A stretch of 64,000 bases of DNA from Spirochaetae bacterium HGW-Spirochaetae-1 (GCA_002839375.1 PGXY01000001.1:186001-250000); one strand, 5' to 3'. Counted from the stretch's first letter, positions 17,611 to 28,651 are shown. Notes: generated by a model from the sequence alone, not told the origin. A program made the numbers and translations.

Positions 17611-18444
17611 TTACATGAGGGGGATAAAACCGGCCTCTTTTACCAGTTTTTGCCCATCGGCTCCGATCAGATAATTGACAAAATCCATGGCTTCTTTAGA
17701 TATCTTTGCTTCGTTAATATACATGTAGAGTTTTCTTGAAATTGGAAATTTTCCTGATTTACCATTTTCAATGGTGCCTTCAACGTTATTAACCATAACA
17801 GAGTTCATGCCGTCTGAAAGATAGCCATACCCGATATAACCAATGGCTTTAGGATTACCCGCTATTGAACTGGCAACGGCACCATTTGATGCCTGGAGCA
17901 GGGCGTCTTTGCGCACGTCGGTTTTATTCATGATCTTCGATTCCCAGACCTCGTAGGTGCCGGAACTGGTATCCCTGGAGATTACCACAATAGTTGCATC
18001 TTTTCCGCCCACTTCCTTCCAGTTTTTAATTGAGCCGTCGTAAATAGCCTTCAGCTGATCAGTGGTCAGAGTTTTGACCGGGTTTGACGGGTGTACTACG
18101 GGAATGATCATGTCATAGGCCACTGTGATCTCTTTAACCTTAACACCGTTTTCTCGTGCCGATTTTAATTCCTTCTCTTTCATTTCCCGCGAAGAATTGC
18201 CGATGTCGCAGGTTCCATCGATGATTGCCTTGATCCCGTTCCCGGAACCGCTGCCTTCAATAGAGATGGATATTTTATTGGTTTTCCTGTATTCTTCAGC
18301 GGCCTTCTGTGTAATGGGAAGTACGGTTGTTGATCCCTTGATAACGATCTTGCCGCCGCTGTTTTTTGAACAGCCGAAAAAGAATACCGGAGCAATTGTG
18401 ATTACAGCAATCACTGTAATGATTTTAGAGAATTTACTTTTCAT
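17611..18444 (-). CDS. pstS: Phosphate ABC transporter substrate-binding lipoprotein
   Basis: Periplasmic, lipid-anchored phosphate receptor. A lipobox ends at FFFGC (about residue 25). Phosphate-binding features are visible: KGSTTVLPI near the mature N-terminus, IEGSGSGNGIKAI, GTCDIGNSSREM and the later RDTSSGTYEVWESKI. Length (277 residues) fits the short PstS type common outside enterobacteria. RBS AAGGAGG precedes the ATG. It is transcribed away from pstB-phoU-phoB-phoR-pstC-pstA, so the binding protein, needed in excess, has its own transcript. Confidence 0.96.
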   Translation of the reverse strand: MKSKFSKIITVIAVITIAPVFFFGCSKNSGGKIVIKGSTTVLPITQKAAEEYRKTNKISISIEGSGSGNGIKAIIDGTCDIGNSSREMKEKELKSARENGVKVKEITVAYDMIIPVVHPSNPVKTLTTDQLKAIYDGSIKNWKEVGGKDATIVVISRDTSSGTYEVWESKIMNKTDVRKDALLQASNGAVASSIAGNPKAIGYIGYGYLSDGMNSVMVNNVEGTIENGKSGKFPISRKLYMYINEAKISKEAMDFVNYLIGADGQKLVKEAGFIPLM

Positions 18445-18647
18445 GGAATGTGAGCCTCCTTTTTAAATAGTAATTAATTGTAATTTCTTATCAGCTAAGT
18501 AAATTTAATGAAAAGCTACGGGGAAAATATTAAGATTATATAAAGAAAGCCTTTAGATTCTATAAATAAAACAATTTTTATTTATTTATTGGGGTAATAC
18601 CTGATATAATGAAATTATATAAGAGACGGTGAGCTGATTCAAGGGAA

Positions 18648-18693
18648 CTTAACAAAATCTTTATAAAATATTTATAATTCTCTCATGTATATG
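18648..18693 (+). promoter_or_regulatory. Pho-box-like direct repeats and -10
   Basis: Three 11-base units in a row, CTTAACAAAAT, CTTTATAAAAT and ATTTATAATTC (18648-18680), followed after 7 bases by TATATG (18688-18693). Eleven-base spaced TTAACA/TTTATA-type repeats are how PhoB-family regulators bind. The site lies between divergent pstS and pstB and could serve either or both. Confidence 0.65.
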
Positions 18694-18738
18694 TTAGATT
18701 TTTAATTTGTTGAAAATGTGTAAATACTATGTTAAAAC

Positions 18739-19530
18739 ATGATTAAAACAAAAGTGAGCAATCCCATGGATACTGAAAAAGAAAAAATTCGCGCTGAAAA
18801 ACTGACATTTTATTATGGCAGCAATGCGGCGATTAAAAATATTTCCCTCATGGTGGAAAAGAACAGCGTTATGGCCCTCATAGGACCTTCGGGCTGCGGG
18901 AAGTCGACATTTTTACGATGCATTAACAGAATGAACGACATCATTCCCAATACGCATGTCGATGGAGATATCTTTATAGATGGGGAGCCCATATTTAACG
19001 CGCGGTATGATGTTACCACTTTACGGAGGCGCGTGGGTATGGTTTTCCAGAAGTCAAACCCCTTTCCAAAATCAATCTATGAAAATATAGCTTATGGGCT
19101 GCGAATAAACGGCGTCCGGGATAAATATGAGATCGATAGTACAGTGGAGAGCTCTTTAAAAAGCACGGCTCTGTGGGATGAAGTTAAGGATCGTCTTCAT
19201 GATTCAGCCCTGGGCCTCAGTGGTGGCCAGCAGCAGCGTCTCTGTATAGCCAGAACAATCGCTGTTAAGCCCGAGGTTATTCTCATGGATGAGCCGGCAT
19301 CGGCCCTGGATCCGATCTCAACACAGAAAATCGAGGAACTGATTCAGGACCTGAAGGCGAAGTTTACCATTATCATCGTGACGCATAATATGCAGCAGGC
19401 TGCCAGGGTAAGTGATTATACGGCATTCTTTTATCTTGGTGATTTAATTGAAGTCAATACAACGGAAAAGATTTTTACCAACCCCGATCTGGAAATGACG
19501 GAAAACTATATCACGGGGAAATTCGGTTGA
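18739..19530 (+). CDS. pstB: Phosphate ABC transporter ATP-binding protein
   Basis: Cytoplasmic ATPase of the Pst importer. Walker [10 protein letters not shown], the PstB-typical [13 protein letters not shown]-loop [20 protein letters not shown], signature [16 protein letters not shown], Walker [14 protein letters not shown] and H-loop VTHNMQQA are all intact. The drawn start (263 residues) lacks a clear ribosome binding site; the in-frame ATG at 18766 is an equally good start and gives the usual PstB length. First gene of a plus-strand run continuing with phoU. Confidence 0.96.
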   Translation: MIKTKVSNPMDTEKEKIRAEKLTFYYGSNAAIKNISLMVEKNSVMALIGPSGCGKSTFLRCINRMNDIIPNTHVDGDIFIDGEPIFNARYDVTTLRRRVGMVFQKSNPFPKSIYENIAYGLRINGVRDKYEIDSTVESSLKSTALWDEVKDRLHDSALGLSGGQQQRLCIARTIAVKPEVILMDEPASALDPISTQKIEELIQDLKAKFTIIIVTHNMQQAARVSDYTAFFYLGDLIEVNTTEKIFTNPDLEMTENYITGKFG

Positions 19531-19592
19531 TATATATCATCAATAATACCAATATTTCGATGCAGGTAAAATAACTCAACGAGGAGGCATCC

Positions 19593-20246
19593 ATGGCGAC
19601 GTATCTGGAACAGGAACTTGGCAATATTAAATTGAAAATATATGAGATGGCAGACCAGGCCATTGAAGCCATCTCAGACTCTGTTGACGCATTGAAAAAT
19701 TCCAACCTGGAACTCGCTCAGAAGGTGATACAGGATGATACGATCCTGGACCGGCTTGAGATTGAGCTCGATGATGAATGCATCAAGGTGCTGGTAACGC
19801 GCCAGCCGGCTGCCGTTGATCTGCGGTTTATCCTCGCCATGCTGAAAATAAATACAGACCTGGAGAGAATGGGTGACCTGGCGACGAATATCGCCAAGGA
19901 GACGATCCGGCTTGACGGGAAGCCGCAGGTAAAACCCCTGATGGACATACCGCGTATGGCGGCGATCGGCATTGAGATGATCAAGGGCGCCTTTCAGTCG
20001 ATTACCGATAAGAATGTGGATATGGCCAGGGAAGTCATAAAACGTGACAGCGAAATCGATGAGCTCAATATTCAGGTGTACCGGGAACTTTTTTCATATA
20101 TGGCGGAAAACCCCCGAATCATGTCTCAGTCCCTCGGCCTTATAATGGTTTCAAAAGCGCTGGAGAGGATAGGTGATCATGCTACTAATATCGCCGAGAG
20201 GGCCATATATTACATTAAGGGCGTCGATATACGACACGCCGATTGA
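19593..20246 (+). CDS. phoU: Phosphate signalling regulator PhoU
   Basis: Cytoplasmic three-helix-bundle repeat protein that couples Pst transporter state to the PhoR kinase. Both repeats carry the metal-binding pattern: ILDRLEIELDDECIKVLVTR with DLRFILAMLKINTDLERMGD in the first, and IDELNIQVYRELFSYM with KALERIGDHATNIAERAIY in the second. 217 residues is a standard length. GAGGAGG gives a strong ribosome binding site. Its position between pstB and the two-component genes fits its linking role. Confidence 0.97.
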   Translation: MATYLEQELGNIKLKIYEMADQAIEAISDSVDALKNSNLELAQKVIQDDTILDRLEIELDDECIKVLVTRQPAAVDLRFILAMLKINTDLERMGDLATNIAKETIRLDGKPQVKPLMDIPRMAAIGIEMIKGAFQSITDKNVDMAREVIKRDSEIDELNIQVYRELFSYMAENPRIMSQSLGLIMVSKALERIGDHATNIAERAIYYIKGVDIRHAD

Positions 20247-20280
20247 TATATCATATTGACTATCAGGAAGTGCCGCAAAG

Positions 20281-20976
20281 ATGACCAGAAAAAAAATATT
20301 TGTAGTCGATGACGAAAAGGATATCCGCGATATCCTGTCCATCAATCTTGGCAGGGAAGGATACCAGGTAGAATCATACCCCTCCGGAGAAGAAGCGCTG
20401 AAGGCTTTGAAGAAACAGGATGCTCCTGATCTCATTATTCTCGATATCATGATGGAAGGGATCGACGGGTACGAGTTCTGCAAGCAGATAAAGGCGTCAA
20501 AAGAATTCCGTCATATTCCCGTTATATTTCTTTCGGCAAAAGGGGAGGAGTTTGACAAGGTCCTGGGACTGGAGCTGGGAGCCGACGACTACATTGAAAA
20601 ACCCTTCGGCATCAAGGAGCTAAAATCAAGGGTCAAAGTGGTGCTGCGTCGCACCACTATTGCCGGCGATAATGGAACTGAAAACCGGGTGTACAGCTAT
20701 AAGGGGGTCCTTCTTAATCCAGACCACTATGAATTGAAGGTCGACGACAATGATGTCAAATTAACAAAGACCGAGTTTGAAATCCTTGGACTGTTCATGA
20801 GAAACCCGGGAAAAATTTTCAGCAGGGACAATATCATCGACAGTATTAAAGGACATGACGTGTACGTGGTGGACAGAACTATTGATGTCCATATCATGAA
20901 CCTGAGAAGAAAACTGGGTGCTTATAAGAATATTATAACGACTTTTTCCGGTGTCGGATATGGCTTCAAGGAATAA
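20281..20976 (+). CDS. phoB: Response regulator, PhoB/OmpR family
   Basis: DNA-binding response regulator expected to bind the Pho box. The receiver domain has the acidic pair in VVDDEKD, phospho-acceptor D55 in LIILDIMME, the switch Ser/Thr in FLSAKGEE and Lys in DYIEKPFG. The C-terminal winged helix is of OmpR type (VKLTKTEFEILGLFMRNPGKIFSR... VVDRTIDVHIMNLRRKLG). 231 residues. The gene is called phoP in some lineages. It lies 8 bases upstream of the kinase gene. Confidence 0.94.
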   Translation: MTRKKIFVVDDEKDIRDILSINLGREGYQVESYPSGEEALKALKKQDAPDLIILDIMMEGIDGYEFCKQIKASKEFRHIPVIFLSAKGEEFDKVLGLELGADDYIEKPFGIKELKSRVKVVLRRTTIAGDNGTENRVYSYKGVLLNPDHYELKVDDNDVKLTKTEFEILGLFMRNPGKIFSRDNIIDSIKGHDVYVVDRTIDVHIMNLRRKLGAYKNIITTFSGVGYGFKE

Positions 20977-20984
20977 CGCCTGTT

Positions 20985-22715
20985 ATGAAAAAGAAAATCG
21001 GAAATAGAATAATAGTATCATTTTCATTGCTCATCGGCATTCTTATATTTTTTCTGCTCCTGTTTTTCAATGATCTTGTGCGCGAGACCCATATGTCAAT
21101 TATCAAACAGGAAGCGGAGGAGAAAATAAGATTTATTGAACTGGTTTTAAAGGATAAAAACCGTGATCGTGGTTATGCTGCTGTTCCCGACATTGATTTC
21201 CTTAGAAAGGTTTCCGGTATAATAGGTCTGAGAATAACCATCGTTGATTTCAACGGAAGTGTTCTCGCCGATTCTGATATAAATAATGTTTCGTCCATGG
21301 ATAATCACCAGTATCGGATAGAAGTAAAGGAGGCTATGGCGAGCGGTACGGGCAGTTCTATACGATACAGCAACACCTTAAAAATAGACATGTTTTATTA
21401 TGCCCATAAAAGTGATAAGTATATCATCAGGCTGGCAAAGCCACTGTATATTGTTGAGGAAAAAATCCAAAAAATACGTAAATTCATTGTGTTTTCAGGG
21501 ATTTTTATCATTTTCACTTCTATTATCATCATCATTTACATTTCGAAAAGAATTACAAATCCAATAAATGAAACAATGAATTTTGCCAGGGATTTTTCTC
21601 ATGGCGACTATACACGAAGGATCATGAATTACAGCGATGATGAGATCGGCAATCTCCAGAAATCTCTGAACAGGCTGGCCGACACCATTGTGGGAAAAAT
21701 TGACAGCCTTATTTTTGAACAGAACAAGCTTAAGATAACACTGGAAAATATCAGCGATGGCATTGCCGTCATCGGTGATGACAAACGGATTCTCATTTCA
21801 AACAAGGCGTTTAACGCTCTTTTCGATATTAATAATGATGTTTCGGAAAAACTTTATTTTGAAGTTATACGAAGTCGTACTTTAAATATAAAGATAGAGT
21901 ATGTTCTGGCACGGGGACAATCAGCTTCCTTCGAGGAAAAACTCATCAGCGGCAAAGTATGCGAGGTGAGTATAAATCCCATAATGGAACATGATACACT
22001 GCAGGGAATACTGGTAGTACTCCGTGATGTAACTGAAAAGAAAAAGATCGAACAGATGAAAACCGATCTGGTGGGCAACATGTCCCATGAATTGAAAACG
22101 CCGATAGCCATCATGCGGGGATACCTGGAAACCATCGACGAACATTATAATGACGAGAAAATGTGCAGAGACCTGATAGGGAAAGCCATTGACAGTGCCG
22201 AAAGGCAAAATTCCATCATCAATGATATCCTGAAATTAAATCTTCTCGAAACTTCACATGAATTCATCGATGAAGAGATCAACCTCGGGGGAATAATCAA
22301 CAACTGTATACATCTGCTGCAGCCAAAGGCATCAAAGAAAAACATCACCATTGAGAAATCAACGGATATTCTGGATACGGTAATAAGAAGCAACCGGTTT
22401 CTTGCCGAAGAGATATTTTTTAATCTCATTGATAATGCCATTAATTATAACAGGGAATCGGGAAAAATTTCCATACATGCCCGTGAAGAGAAGGGGAAAA
22501 TATTAATTTATATAGAGGATACTGGTATAGGTATTCCCGAGGAATCTATCCCGCGTGTTTTTGAGCGATTCTACCGTGTCGATAAGAGCAGATCGCGCGC
22601 CACGGGAGGAACGGGTCTCGGACTGTCTATAGTAAAACATGCCGCTGAAATTCTGGGATGGGACATGAGTGTAGCTTCATCAAAAAAAGGATCAATTTTT
22701 ACTATTGAAATTTAA
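20985..22715 (+). CDS. phoR: Phosphate sensor histidine kinase, PhoR family
   Basis: Membrane kinase for the adjacent regulator. Order: membrane segment about 9-30, extracytoplasmic domain to about 165, second segment (VFSGIFIIFTSIIIIIYIS), HAMP linker about 188-240, PAS domain about 250-350, HisKA with H368 in NMSHELKTPIAIM, then HATPase with N-box FFNLIDNAINYN, DTGIGIPEE, FERFYRVDKSRSRATGGTGLG. The large periplasmic domain is longer than in E. coli PhoR and similar to Gram-positive PhoR. Its identity as PhoR rests on the surrounding pst and phoU genes. Confidence 0.93.
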   Translation: MKKKIGNRIIVSFSLLIGILIFFLLLFFNDLVRETHMSIIKQEAEEKIRFIELVLKDKNRDRGYAAVPDIDFLRKVSGIIGLRITIVDFNGSVLADSDINNVSSMDNHQYRIEVKEAMASGTGSSIRYSNTLKIDMFYYAHKSDKYIIRLAKPLYIVEEKIQKIRKFIVFSGIFIIFTSIIIIIYISKRITNPINETMNFARDFSHGDYTRRIMNYSDDEIGNLQKSLNRLADTIVGKIDSLIFEQNKLKITLENISDGIAVIGDDKRILISNKAFNALFDINNDVSEKLYFEVIRSRTLNIKIEYVLARGQSASFEEKLISGKVCEVSINPIMEHDTLQGILVVLRDVTEKKKIEQMKTDLVGNMSHELKTPIAIMRGYLETIDEHYNDEKMCRDLIGKAIDSAERQNSIINDILKLNLLETSHEFIDEEINLGGIINNCIHLLQPKASKKNITIEKSTDILDTVIRSNRFLAEEIFFNLIDNAINYNRESGKISIHAREEKGKILIYIEDTGIGIPEESIPRVFERFYRVDKSRSRATGGTGLGLSIVKHAAEILGWDMSVASSKKGSIFTIEI

Positions 22716-22751
22716 AAATCATTTCAAAGATACAAGAGAGTTGACACTGAA

Positions 22752-23678
22752 ATGGCAAAACTACAAGACAAGATAAAACTAAAAGAGAGAGTTAACGTTC
22801 ATAGCAGTATTATATATAACTATATAATTGAGAAGTTTTTTCTGCTGATTGCTCTGAGCTGTCTTCTTATTTTACTCCTGATTATGCTTTTCCTGTTCAG
22901 GGAGGGGCTGCCTATTTTTAAAGTGATAACCATATCGGATTTTCTTACGGGAAATGAATGGTATCCAACCAGTGAAATTCCACGATACGGGATACTGCCT
23001 CTTATCGTAGCCTCGGTATCTGTAACGATACTGGCGTCAATCATAGCCGTTCCTCTCAGTCTCGCCATCGCTATATATCTCTCTGAGATGGCCCGGTCGC
23101 AGGTGAGGGAAGTCATGAAGCCAACCATAGAGCTGATAGCCTCCATACCCTCGGTCATTATCGGCTTTTTCGGCATGGTGGTGGTGGCGCCTTTTCTTCA
23201 GAAACATTTCGATATTGACACGGGGTTGAATCTTTTCAATGCCGCGGTCATGCTGGCCTTTATGGCTATTCCCACTATCGCCAGCATCTCAGAAGACGCT
23301 ATATCCTCGGTGCCTGTTTCACTGAAAGAAGCATCCTATGCCCTGGGTGCCAACAGGTGGCAGACCATTTATCATATCACGCTTCCCGCGGCTCTTTCAG
23401 GTATATGGACAGCCATAATCCTTGGTGTATCCCGGGTGATCGGAGAGACCATGGTGGTGCTCATGGTGGCAGGAGGAGCAGCTGTAATCCCCGGGTCCAT
23501 ATTTGATCCCATAAGGCCTCTCACGTCCAATATCGCGGCTGAGATGGCCGAAGCTGAAGTAGGGGGGAATCATTATCATGCTCTTTTTGCCGTGGGGATC
23601 GTTCTGTTTTTCATTACCTTTGGTTTCAATATAATCGCCGACTATCTTTCAAATAAATACAAGTTCAAGACAAACTGA
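22752..23678 (+). CDS. pstC: Phosphate ABC transporter permease PstC
   Basis: Inner-membrane permease, 308 residues, about six spans. The coupling loop LKEASYALGANRWQTIYHIT carries the EAA motif; ELIASIPSVIIGFFGM and GVSRVIGETMVVLMVAGG are typical PstC blocks. A hydrophilic N-terminus of about 30 residues precedes the first span. Only 15 bases separate it from pstA. Confidence 0.96.
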   Translation: MAKLQDKIKLKERVNVHSSIIYNYIIEKFFLLIALSCLLILLLIMLFLFREGLPIFKVITISDFLTGNEWYPTSEIPRYGILPLIVASVSVTILASIIAVPLSLAIAIYLSEMARSQVREVMKPTIELIASIPSVIIGFFGMVVVAPFLQKHFDIDTGLNLFNAAVMLAFMAIPTIASISEDAISSVPVSLKEASYALGANRWQTIYHITLPAALSGIWTAIILGVSRVIGETMVVLMVAGGAAVIPGSIFDPIRPLTSNIAAEMAEAEVGGNHYHALFAVGIVLFFITFGFNIIADYLSNKYKFKTN

Positions 23679-23693
23679 TAACCGGACAATACG

Positions 23694-24554
23694 ATGAAGA
23701 ATTTAAAAAAGAATGATATTATTCAAAATGGCATTTTTATTCTGATCAGGATGCTATCCTTTTCTGTGATACTATTTTTACTGTTCATACTGGGATATAT
23801 TATAAAAAGCGGGTTCTCTGCACTTTCATGGGAATTCATTACGGAAATGCCCCGCGATGAAATGACCAAGGGTGGAATTTTCCCGGCAATTGTCGGAACG
23901 TTCTATCTTATGGTAGGGGCATCAGTCGTATCGATTCCCGTGGGCATCATTACGGCCATATACCTGACGGAGTATGCGGCAAGTCCCCGTGTGGTGAAAA
24001 TAATCCGCCTGGGCATCAATAATCTGGCAGGGGTTCCTTCTGTGGTATTCGGCCTCTTCGGTCTGAGCCTGTTTGTTGTATTTTTTAATTTTGGCACCTC
24101 TATACTGGCCGGTTCGCTTACCCTGGGGGTTCTTAATCTGCCCGTAATCATCAGATCCACCGAGGAGGCCCTCATGGTCGTTCCCATGACCTACAGGGAG
24201 GCCTCCCTGTCGCTGGGAGCGACGAAGTGGCAGACTATCCATAAGATCGTTATTCCCAATGCACTTCCCGGCATCCTGACGGGTGTCATGCTCTCGCTGG
24301 GGCGTGCCGCTGGTGAAACGGCTCCCATCATGTTCACCGCCGCTGCATTTTTCAGTCCCGATCTTGCCACTTCAGTTTATGACGAGATAATGGCCCTGCC
24401 ATACCATATCTATGTTCTGGCAACAGCAGGAACGCACATACAGGAAACCAGACCCCTTCAGTACGGGACGGCAATTGTACTGATAGCGCTTGTTCTGCTC
24501 CTGAATATGACGGCGCTGATCATGAGATCACGTTTCAGAAACCGTATGCAATGA
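23694..24554 (+). CDS. pstA: Phosphate ABC transporter permease PstA
   Basis: Partner permease of PstC, 286 residues, six spans. Seen: GIFPAIVGTFYLMVGASVVS, NNLAGVPSVVFGLFGL, coupling loop YREASLSLGATKWQTIHKI and GRAAGETAPIMFTAAAFF. Last gene of the phosphate run; only 21 bases separate it from the end of the convergent PanE-like gene, with no hairpin visible between them. Confidence 0.96.
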   Translation: MKNLKKNDIIQNGIFILIRMLSFSVILFLLFILGYIIKSGFSALSWEFITEMPRDEMTKGGIFPAIVGTFYLMVGASVVSIPVGIITAIYLTEYAASPRVVKIIRLGINNLAGVPSVVFGLFGLSLFVVFFNFGTSILAGSLTLGVLNLPVIIRSTEEALMVVPMTYREASLSLGATKWQTIHKIVIPNALPGILTGVMLSLGRAAGETAPIMFTAAAFFSPDLATSVYDEIMALPYHIYVLATAGTHIQETRPLQYGTAIVLIALVLLLNMTALIMRSRFRNRMQ

Positions 24555-24575
24555 CGAAAGTAAAAATTTATAATG

Positions 24576-25514
24576 TCACGTATTCCCAATATTTTTGCTG
24601 TTAATCAGGGAAAGCAGGCCGTAGAGGCTTTCAATGTGGGGGACGTTGATATTTTTTTCTTTTGCAATTCTCATTGCATTTCCCAGAATTGCCTCAACTT
24701 CCATGGGCCGTTTGTTCTCATAATCCAGGAGCATGCTGGTTTTATAGGGAGTCATGACAGCGGTGTCGTCGAGGTTTTTAGTGATAAAAGCCTGGGGAAT
24801 GTGGTGTCCCGTTGCTTCGGCAAGCTGCACAACCTCCTCCATTATCTTACGCGCTAGTATCAGGCTGGCTTCTGATCCCATCATTTCCTGTGTATTGGCC
24901 CCGCCGGCCAGCACTGACATGGGATTGAACGGTGCGTTCCAGATCAGTTTTTTCCAGCGGGCCGTGATGATATCCGTATCAAGCTGACACTGTATGCCCG
25001 ATTTTACGAAAAGCTCGTTCAATGAAGATGTCTTTTTCGAAGTTCCCGAGGGATAATGTCCGATAACAAGCCGACCGTAGTCCTGATGATGGACTATGCC
25101 GGGCTGTTCCCTGCTGACACAGATAAATGCCAGAGCGCTTATTATTTCATTGTCGGGAAAAACAGCTGCTACAGGTTTTTCTATATCGATACCATTCTGA
25201 AGAAGTATAATCGAGGTATCTTTGCCTACCCTGGGAGCTATCATATCGGTGATATTTATTTCCGGTAAAACCTTTGTGGCGACCATGATATAATCAGGCA
25301 CAAGGCTGTAATCGTTGATATCTTTAATGACCTCATCGGGCATAAAATTGAAATCACCGAGTATGCTTTTTACTGTTATGCCATTTTTTTTAATCGCTGA
25401 GTAATCAGACCGGCAGACGGCCGATATACGGGCACCGGCCTGCCATAATTTTCCCGAATAGTAGCTGCCGACTGCACCGGTGCCGATGAGCAGTATTGAT
25501 GGATTTTCGATCAT
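24576..25514 (-). CDS. Ketopantoate reductase-like protein
   Basis: NADPH-dependent 2-dehydropantoate 2-reductase family (PanE/ApbA), which makes pantoate for coenzyme A. The dinucleotide motif LLIGTGAVGSYYSGKL opens the protein; KKLIWNAPFNPMSVLAGG carries the substrate-region Lys and Asn, and the C-terminal helical domain includes MLLDYENKRPMEVEAILGNAM, the usual family signature. ATG 25514 (312 residues) was chosen because GAGGG lies 7 bases upstream. PanE paralogues with other 2-oxoacid substrates exist and no pan genes are adjacent, so I leave the gene symbol open. Confidence 0.88.
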   Translation of the reverse strand: MIENPSILLIGTGAVGSYYSGKLWQAGARISAVCRSDYSAIKKNGITVKSILGDFNFMPDEVIKDINDYSLVPDYIMVATKVLPEINITDMIAPRVGKDTSIILLQNGIDIEKPVAAVFPDNEIISALAFICVSREQPGIVHHQDYGRLVIGHYPSGTSKKTSSLNELFVKSGIQCQLDTDIITARWKKLIWNAPFNPMSVLAGGANTQEMMGSEASLILARKIMEEVVQLAEATGHHIPQAFITKNLDDTAVMTPYKTSMLLDYENKRPMEVEAILGNAMRIAKEKNINVPHIESLYGLLSLINSKNIGNT

Positions 25515-25918
25515 ATAATTACCCTCATTTTTTTGTATGTACAATCATTTGTGGACACTTCTAATGAACGCTATTTACTATAATTCTGAAATTATACATA
25601 TCATGGTTTCATTAGATATTGTGTCTATAAAGGGATATCATTTTAATATTTACTGGAGAAACCTTTGTAAGGTTTATAACCGTTTATTTCAAAGTAAAAT
25701 TTTATATACTCATTTATTTTGTCAATTAGCTTTACAGGGAACATATCCCCATATTATTAAATACTCAAGGAATCTAAAGAGAGCCAAAGTAAAGGTAATT
25801 AACTTGACTTCGGTAATGGCATGATTAATTTTGATAAATCCCGGTTTTTATGGGGGTTGAGTGTTTTAGCTCAAGACATCAATTAGTCGTTAATTTGCGA
25901 TTCGAGGAGGATTGTAAC
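25515..25918. other. Gene-poor interval
   Basis: One 95-codon open frame on the plus strand has no ribosome binding site and an unlikely composition. A promoter-like pair TTGACT (25804-25809) and TAATTT (25826-25831), 16 bases apart, may serve the small membrane protein. Nothing else is recognised. Confidence 0.4.
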
Positions 25919-26302
25919 GTGGAATGGTGGCATTTATATATCATATTGGGTGTTGTCGCAGCAGGTGCCGGCGTCGGATTTTATTTTCTCAGGAAAAATT
26001 TAAAGCAGAAGGTAAACGATCAACAGTCTCTGGTAAATCAGCATAAGGTTGCAACTTCAATTCTCGTTCTTGAAAAGAGAAAAGACCGGGTTACCAATGC
26101 AAATATGCCAAAATCAGTTATTGATCAAATACCAAAAATCTATAAAATAAGAAAAGTACCTCTGGTAAAAGCAAAAATTGGACCACAGGTTATGGATTTG
26201 CTTTGTGACGAGGCTGTTTTTGAAAAACTTCCATTACGTAAAACAGTGCGTGTTGATCTGGCGGGAATTTATATTGCCGCTATAAAGCCAGGAAAAAAGT
26301 AG
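25919..26302 (+). CDS. Small single-span membrane protein, unknown function
   Basis: A 127-residue protein starting at GTG 25919, chosen because GAGGAGG lies 8 bases upstream and the N-terminus then becomes a membrane segment (WWHLYIILGVVAAGAGVGFYFL). The rest is cytoplasmic and basic, ending with a conserved-looking block DLLCDEAVFEKLPLRKTVRVD and GIYIAAIKPGKK. The frame extends upstream by 23 codons but with no ribosome binding site. Function unknown. Confidence 0.75.
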   Translation: MEWWHLYIILGVVAAGAGVGFYFLRKNLKQKVNDQQSLVNQHKVATSILVLEKRKDRVTNANMPKSVIDQIPKIYKIRKVPLVKAKIGPQVMDLLCDEAVFEKLPLRKTVRVDLAGIYIAAIKPGKK

Positions 26303-26313
26303 GTATTCCTTAA

Positions 26314-26331
26314 CACATAAGAAATTATGTG
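26314..26331 (+). terminator. Possible weak terminator hairpin
   Basis: CACATAA-GAAA-TTATGTG is a perfect 7-base-pair stem with a GAAA loop. The T-run is delayed and interrupted, so termination is uncertain. Confidence 0.4.
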
Positions 26332-26402
26332 ATCAGAATTTAATAATTTTTTTGATTTTTATGCAATTTATAATTATTTTTAATTTGTGAAAATAATTAA
26401 TG

Positions 26403-26431
26403 TTGACAGAATTGATCTTAAAAAATAATGT
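26403..26431 (+). promoter_or_regulatory. rRNA promoter P1 (candidate)
   Basis: TTGACA (26403-26408), 17-base spacer, TAATGT (26426-26431). The -35 is a perfect consensus; the -10 is weaker than in P2. Confidence 0.5.
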
Positions 26432-26507
26432 CCCATTCATTCGTTCAGCAGCCGAACGGAAACGGAAAAAAAAGATTTAAAAAATTAAAAATTAAATCTT
26501 AAAATGA

Positions 26508-26536
26508 TTGACAAAAAAACGGCTGTTGAATATATG
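26508..26536 (+). promoter_or_regulatory. rRNA promoter P2
   Basis: TTGACA (26508-26513), 17-base spacer, TATATG (26531-26536), with an A-tract-rich region upstream that resembles an UP element. It is the strongest promoter-like site in front of the 16S gene. Confidence 0.75.
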
Positions 26537-26698
26537 TTCTAACCACCTGCTGCTAATAGCAGCGGACAACTTCAAGGCATTTTGATAACTACTGATTTTG
26601 TTTCCGGTAAAGTGTCAGAATCTCCATTAAGTAATTGATAGAATTTCTCAAGGGAAAACCTGTTAATTATAGGGAGATTTTTTTTGTCTTGTTGAGTG

Positions 26699-26729
26699 AA
26701 AATAGCTCTTTGAAAACTGAGTAGTATAA
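26699..26729 (+). other. 16S processing stem, 5' arm
   Basis: AGCTCTTTGAAAACTGAG plus flanks pairs with TTATACTACTCAGTTTT and following bases at 28382-28411 on the other side of the 16S gene. The two arms form the RNase III type stem that releases pre-16S rRNA. Confidence 0.8.
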
Positions 26730-26797
26730 AGTAAGACAATAGTGTTGGTTTTTGATCAATTAAGTTTGAATTCAATTATCTGTAATAGATAGTAGTT

Positions 26798-28347
<1,550 letters not shown>

Positions 28348-28381
28348 AAAAGGAATGAAGAATTTTTTACACTATGTCCCA

Positions 28382-28411
28382 TTATACTACTCAGTTTTGA
28401 AGGAGCTATTT
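28382..28411 (+). other. 16S processing stem, 3' arm
   Basis: Pairs with 26699-26729 through TTATACTACTCAGTTTT and GGAGCTATTT; it follows the 16S 3' end by about 35 bases. Confidence 0.8.
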
Positions 28412-28464
28412 AGCAATGTCAAAAAGGAAGTTGGTCTATAGGCCTTCAAAAAAAACATCTGAAA

Positions 28465-28538
28465 GGGCCTGTAGCTCAGATGGCTAGAGCGTACGACTGA
28501 TAATCGTAAGGTCGGTGGTTCGATTCCACTCAGGCCCA
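28465..28538 (+). tRNA. tRNA-Ile (GAU)
   Basis: Cloverleaf with acceptor GGGCCTG / CAGGCCC, D-arm GCTCAGATGGCTAGAGC, anticodon loop CTGATAA giving GAU, and T-arm GGTTCGATTCC. Located in the 16S-23S spacer as usual. CCA is not encoded. Confidence 0.97.
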
Positions 28539-28578
28539 ATAAATAAAAATTAGAAAATGGTATAAGCAATAGTTGACC

Positions 28579-28651
28579 GGGGGTGTAGCTCAGTTGGGAG
28601 AGCAACTGCCTTGCACGCAGTAGGTCGTCAGTTCGAACCTGATCACCTCCA
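28579..28651 (+). tRNA. tRNA-Ala (UGC)
   Basis: Acceptor GGGGGTG / CACCTCC with one G-U pair, D-arm GCTCAGTTGGGAGAGC, anticodon loop CTTGCAC giving UGC, T-arm AGTTCGAACCT. Second spacer tRNA. CCA is not encoded. Confidence 0.97.

Larger units (their letters stand above)
26332..26797 (+). other. rRNA operon leader region
   Basis: AT-rich region without a gene. It contains two promoter-like sites listed separately, a hairpin GCTGC-TAATA-GCAGC near 26550-26564, a boxA-like GCTCTTTGAAAA at 26705-26716, and the 5' arm of the 16S processing stem. Confidence 0.7.

Noticed and set aside
25537-25824. 95-codon plus-strand frame after the PanE-like gene
   Set aside because: AT-rich, no ribosome binding site, no recognisable domain.
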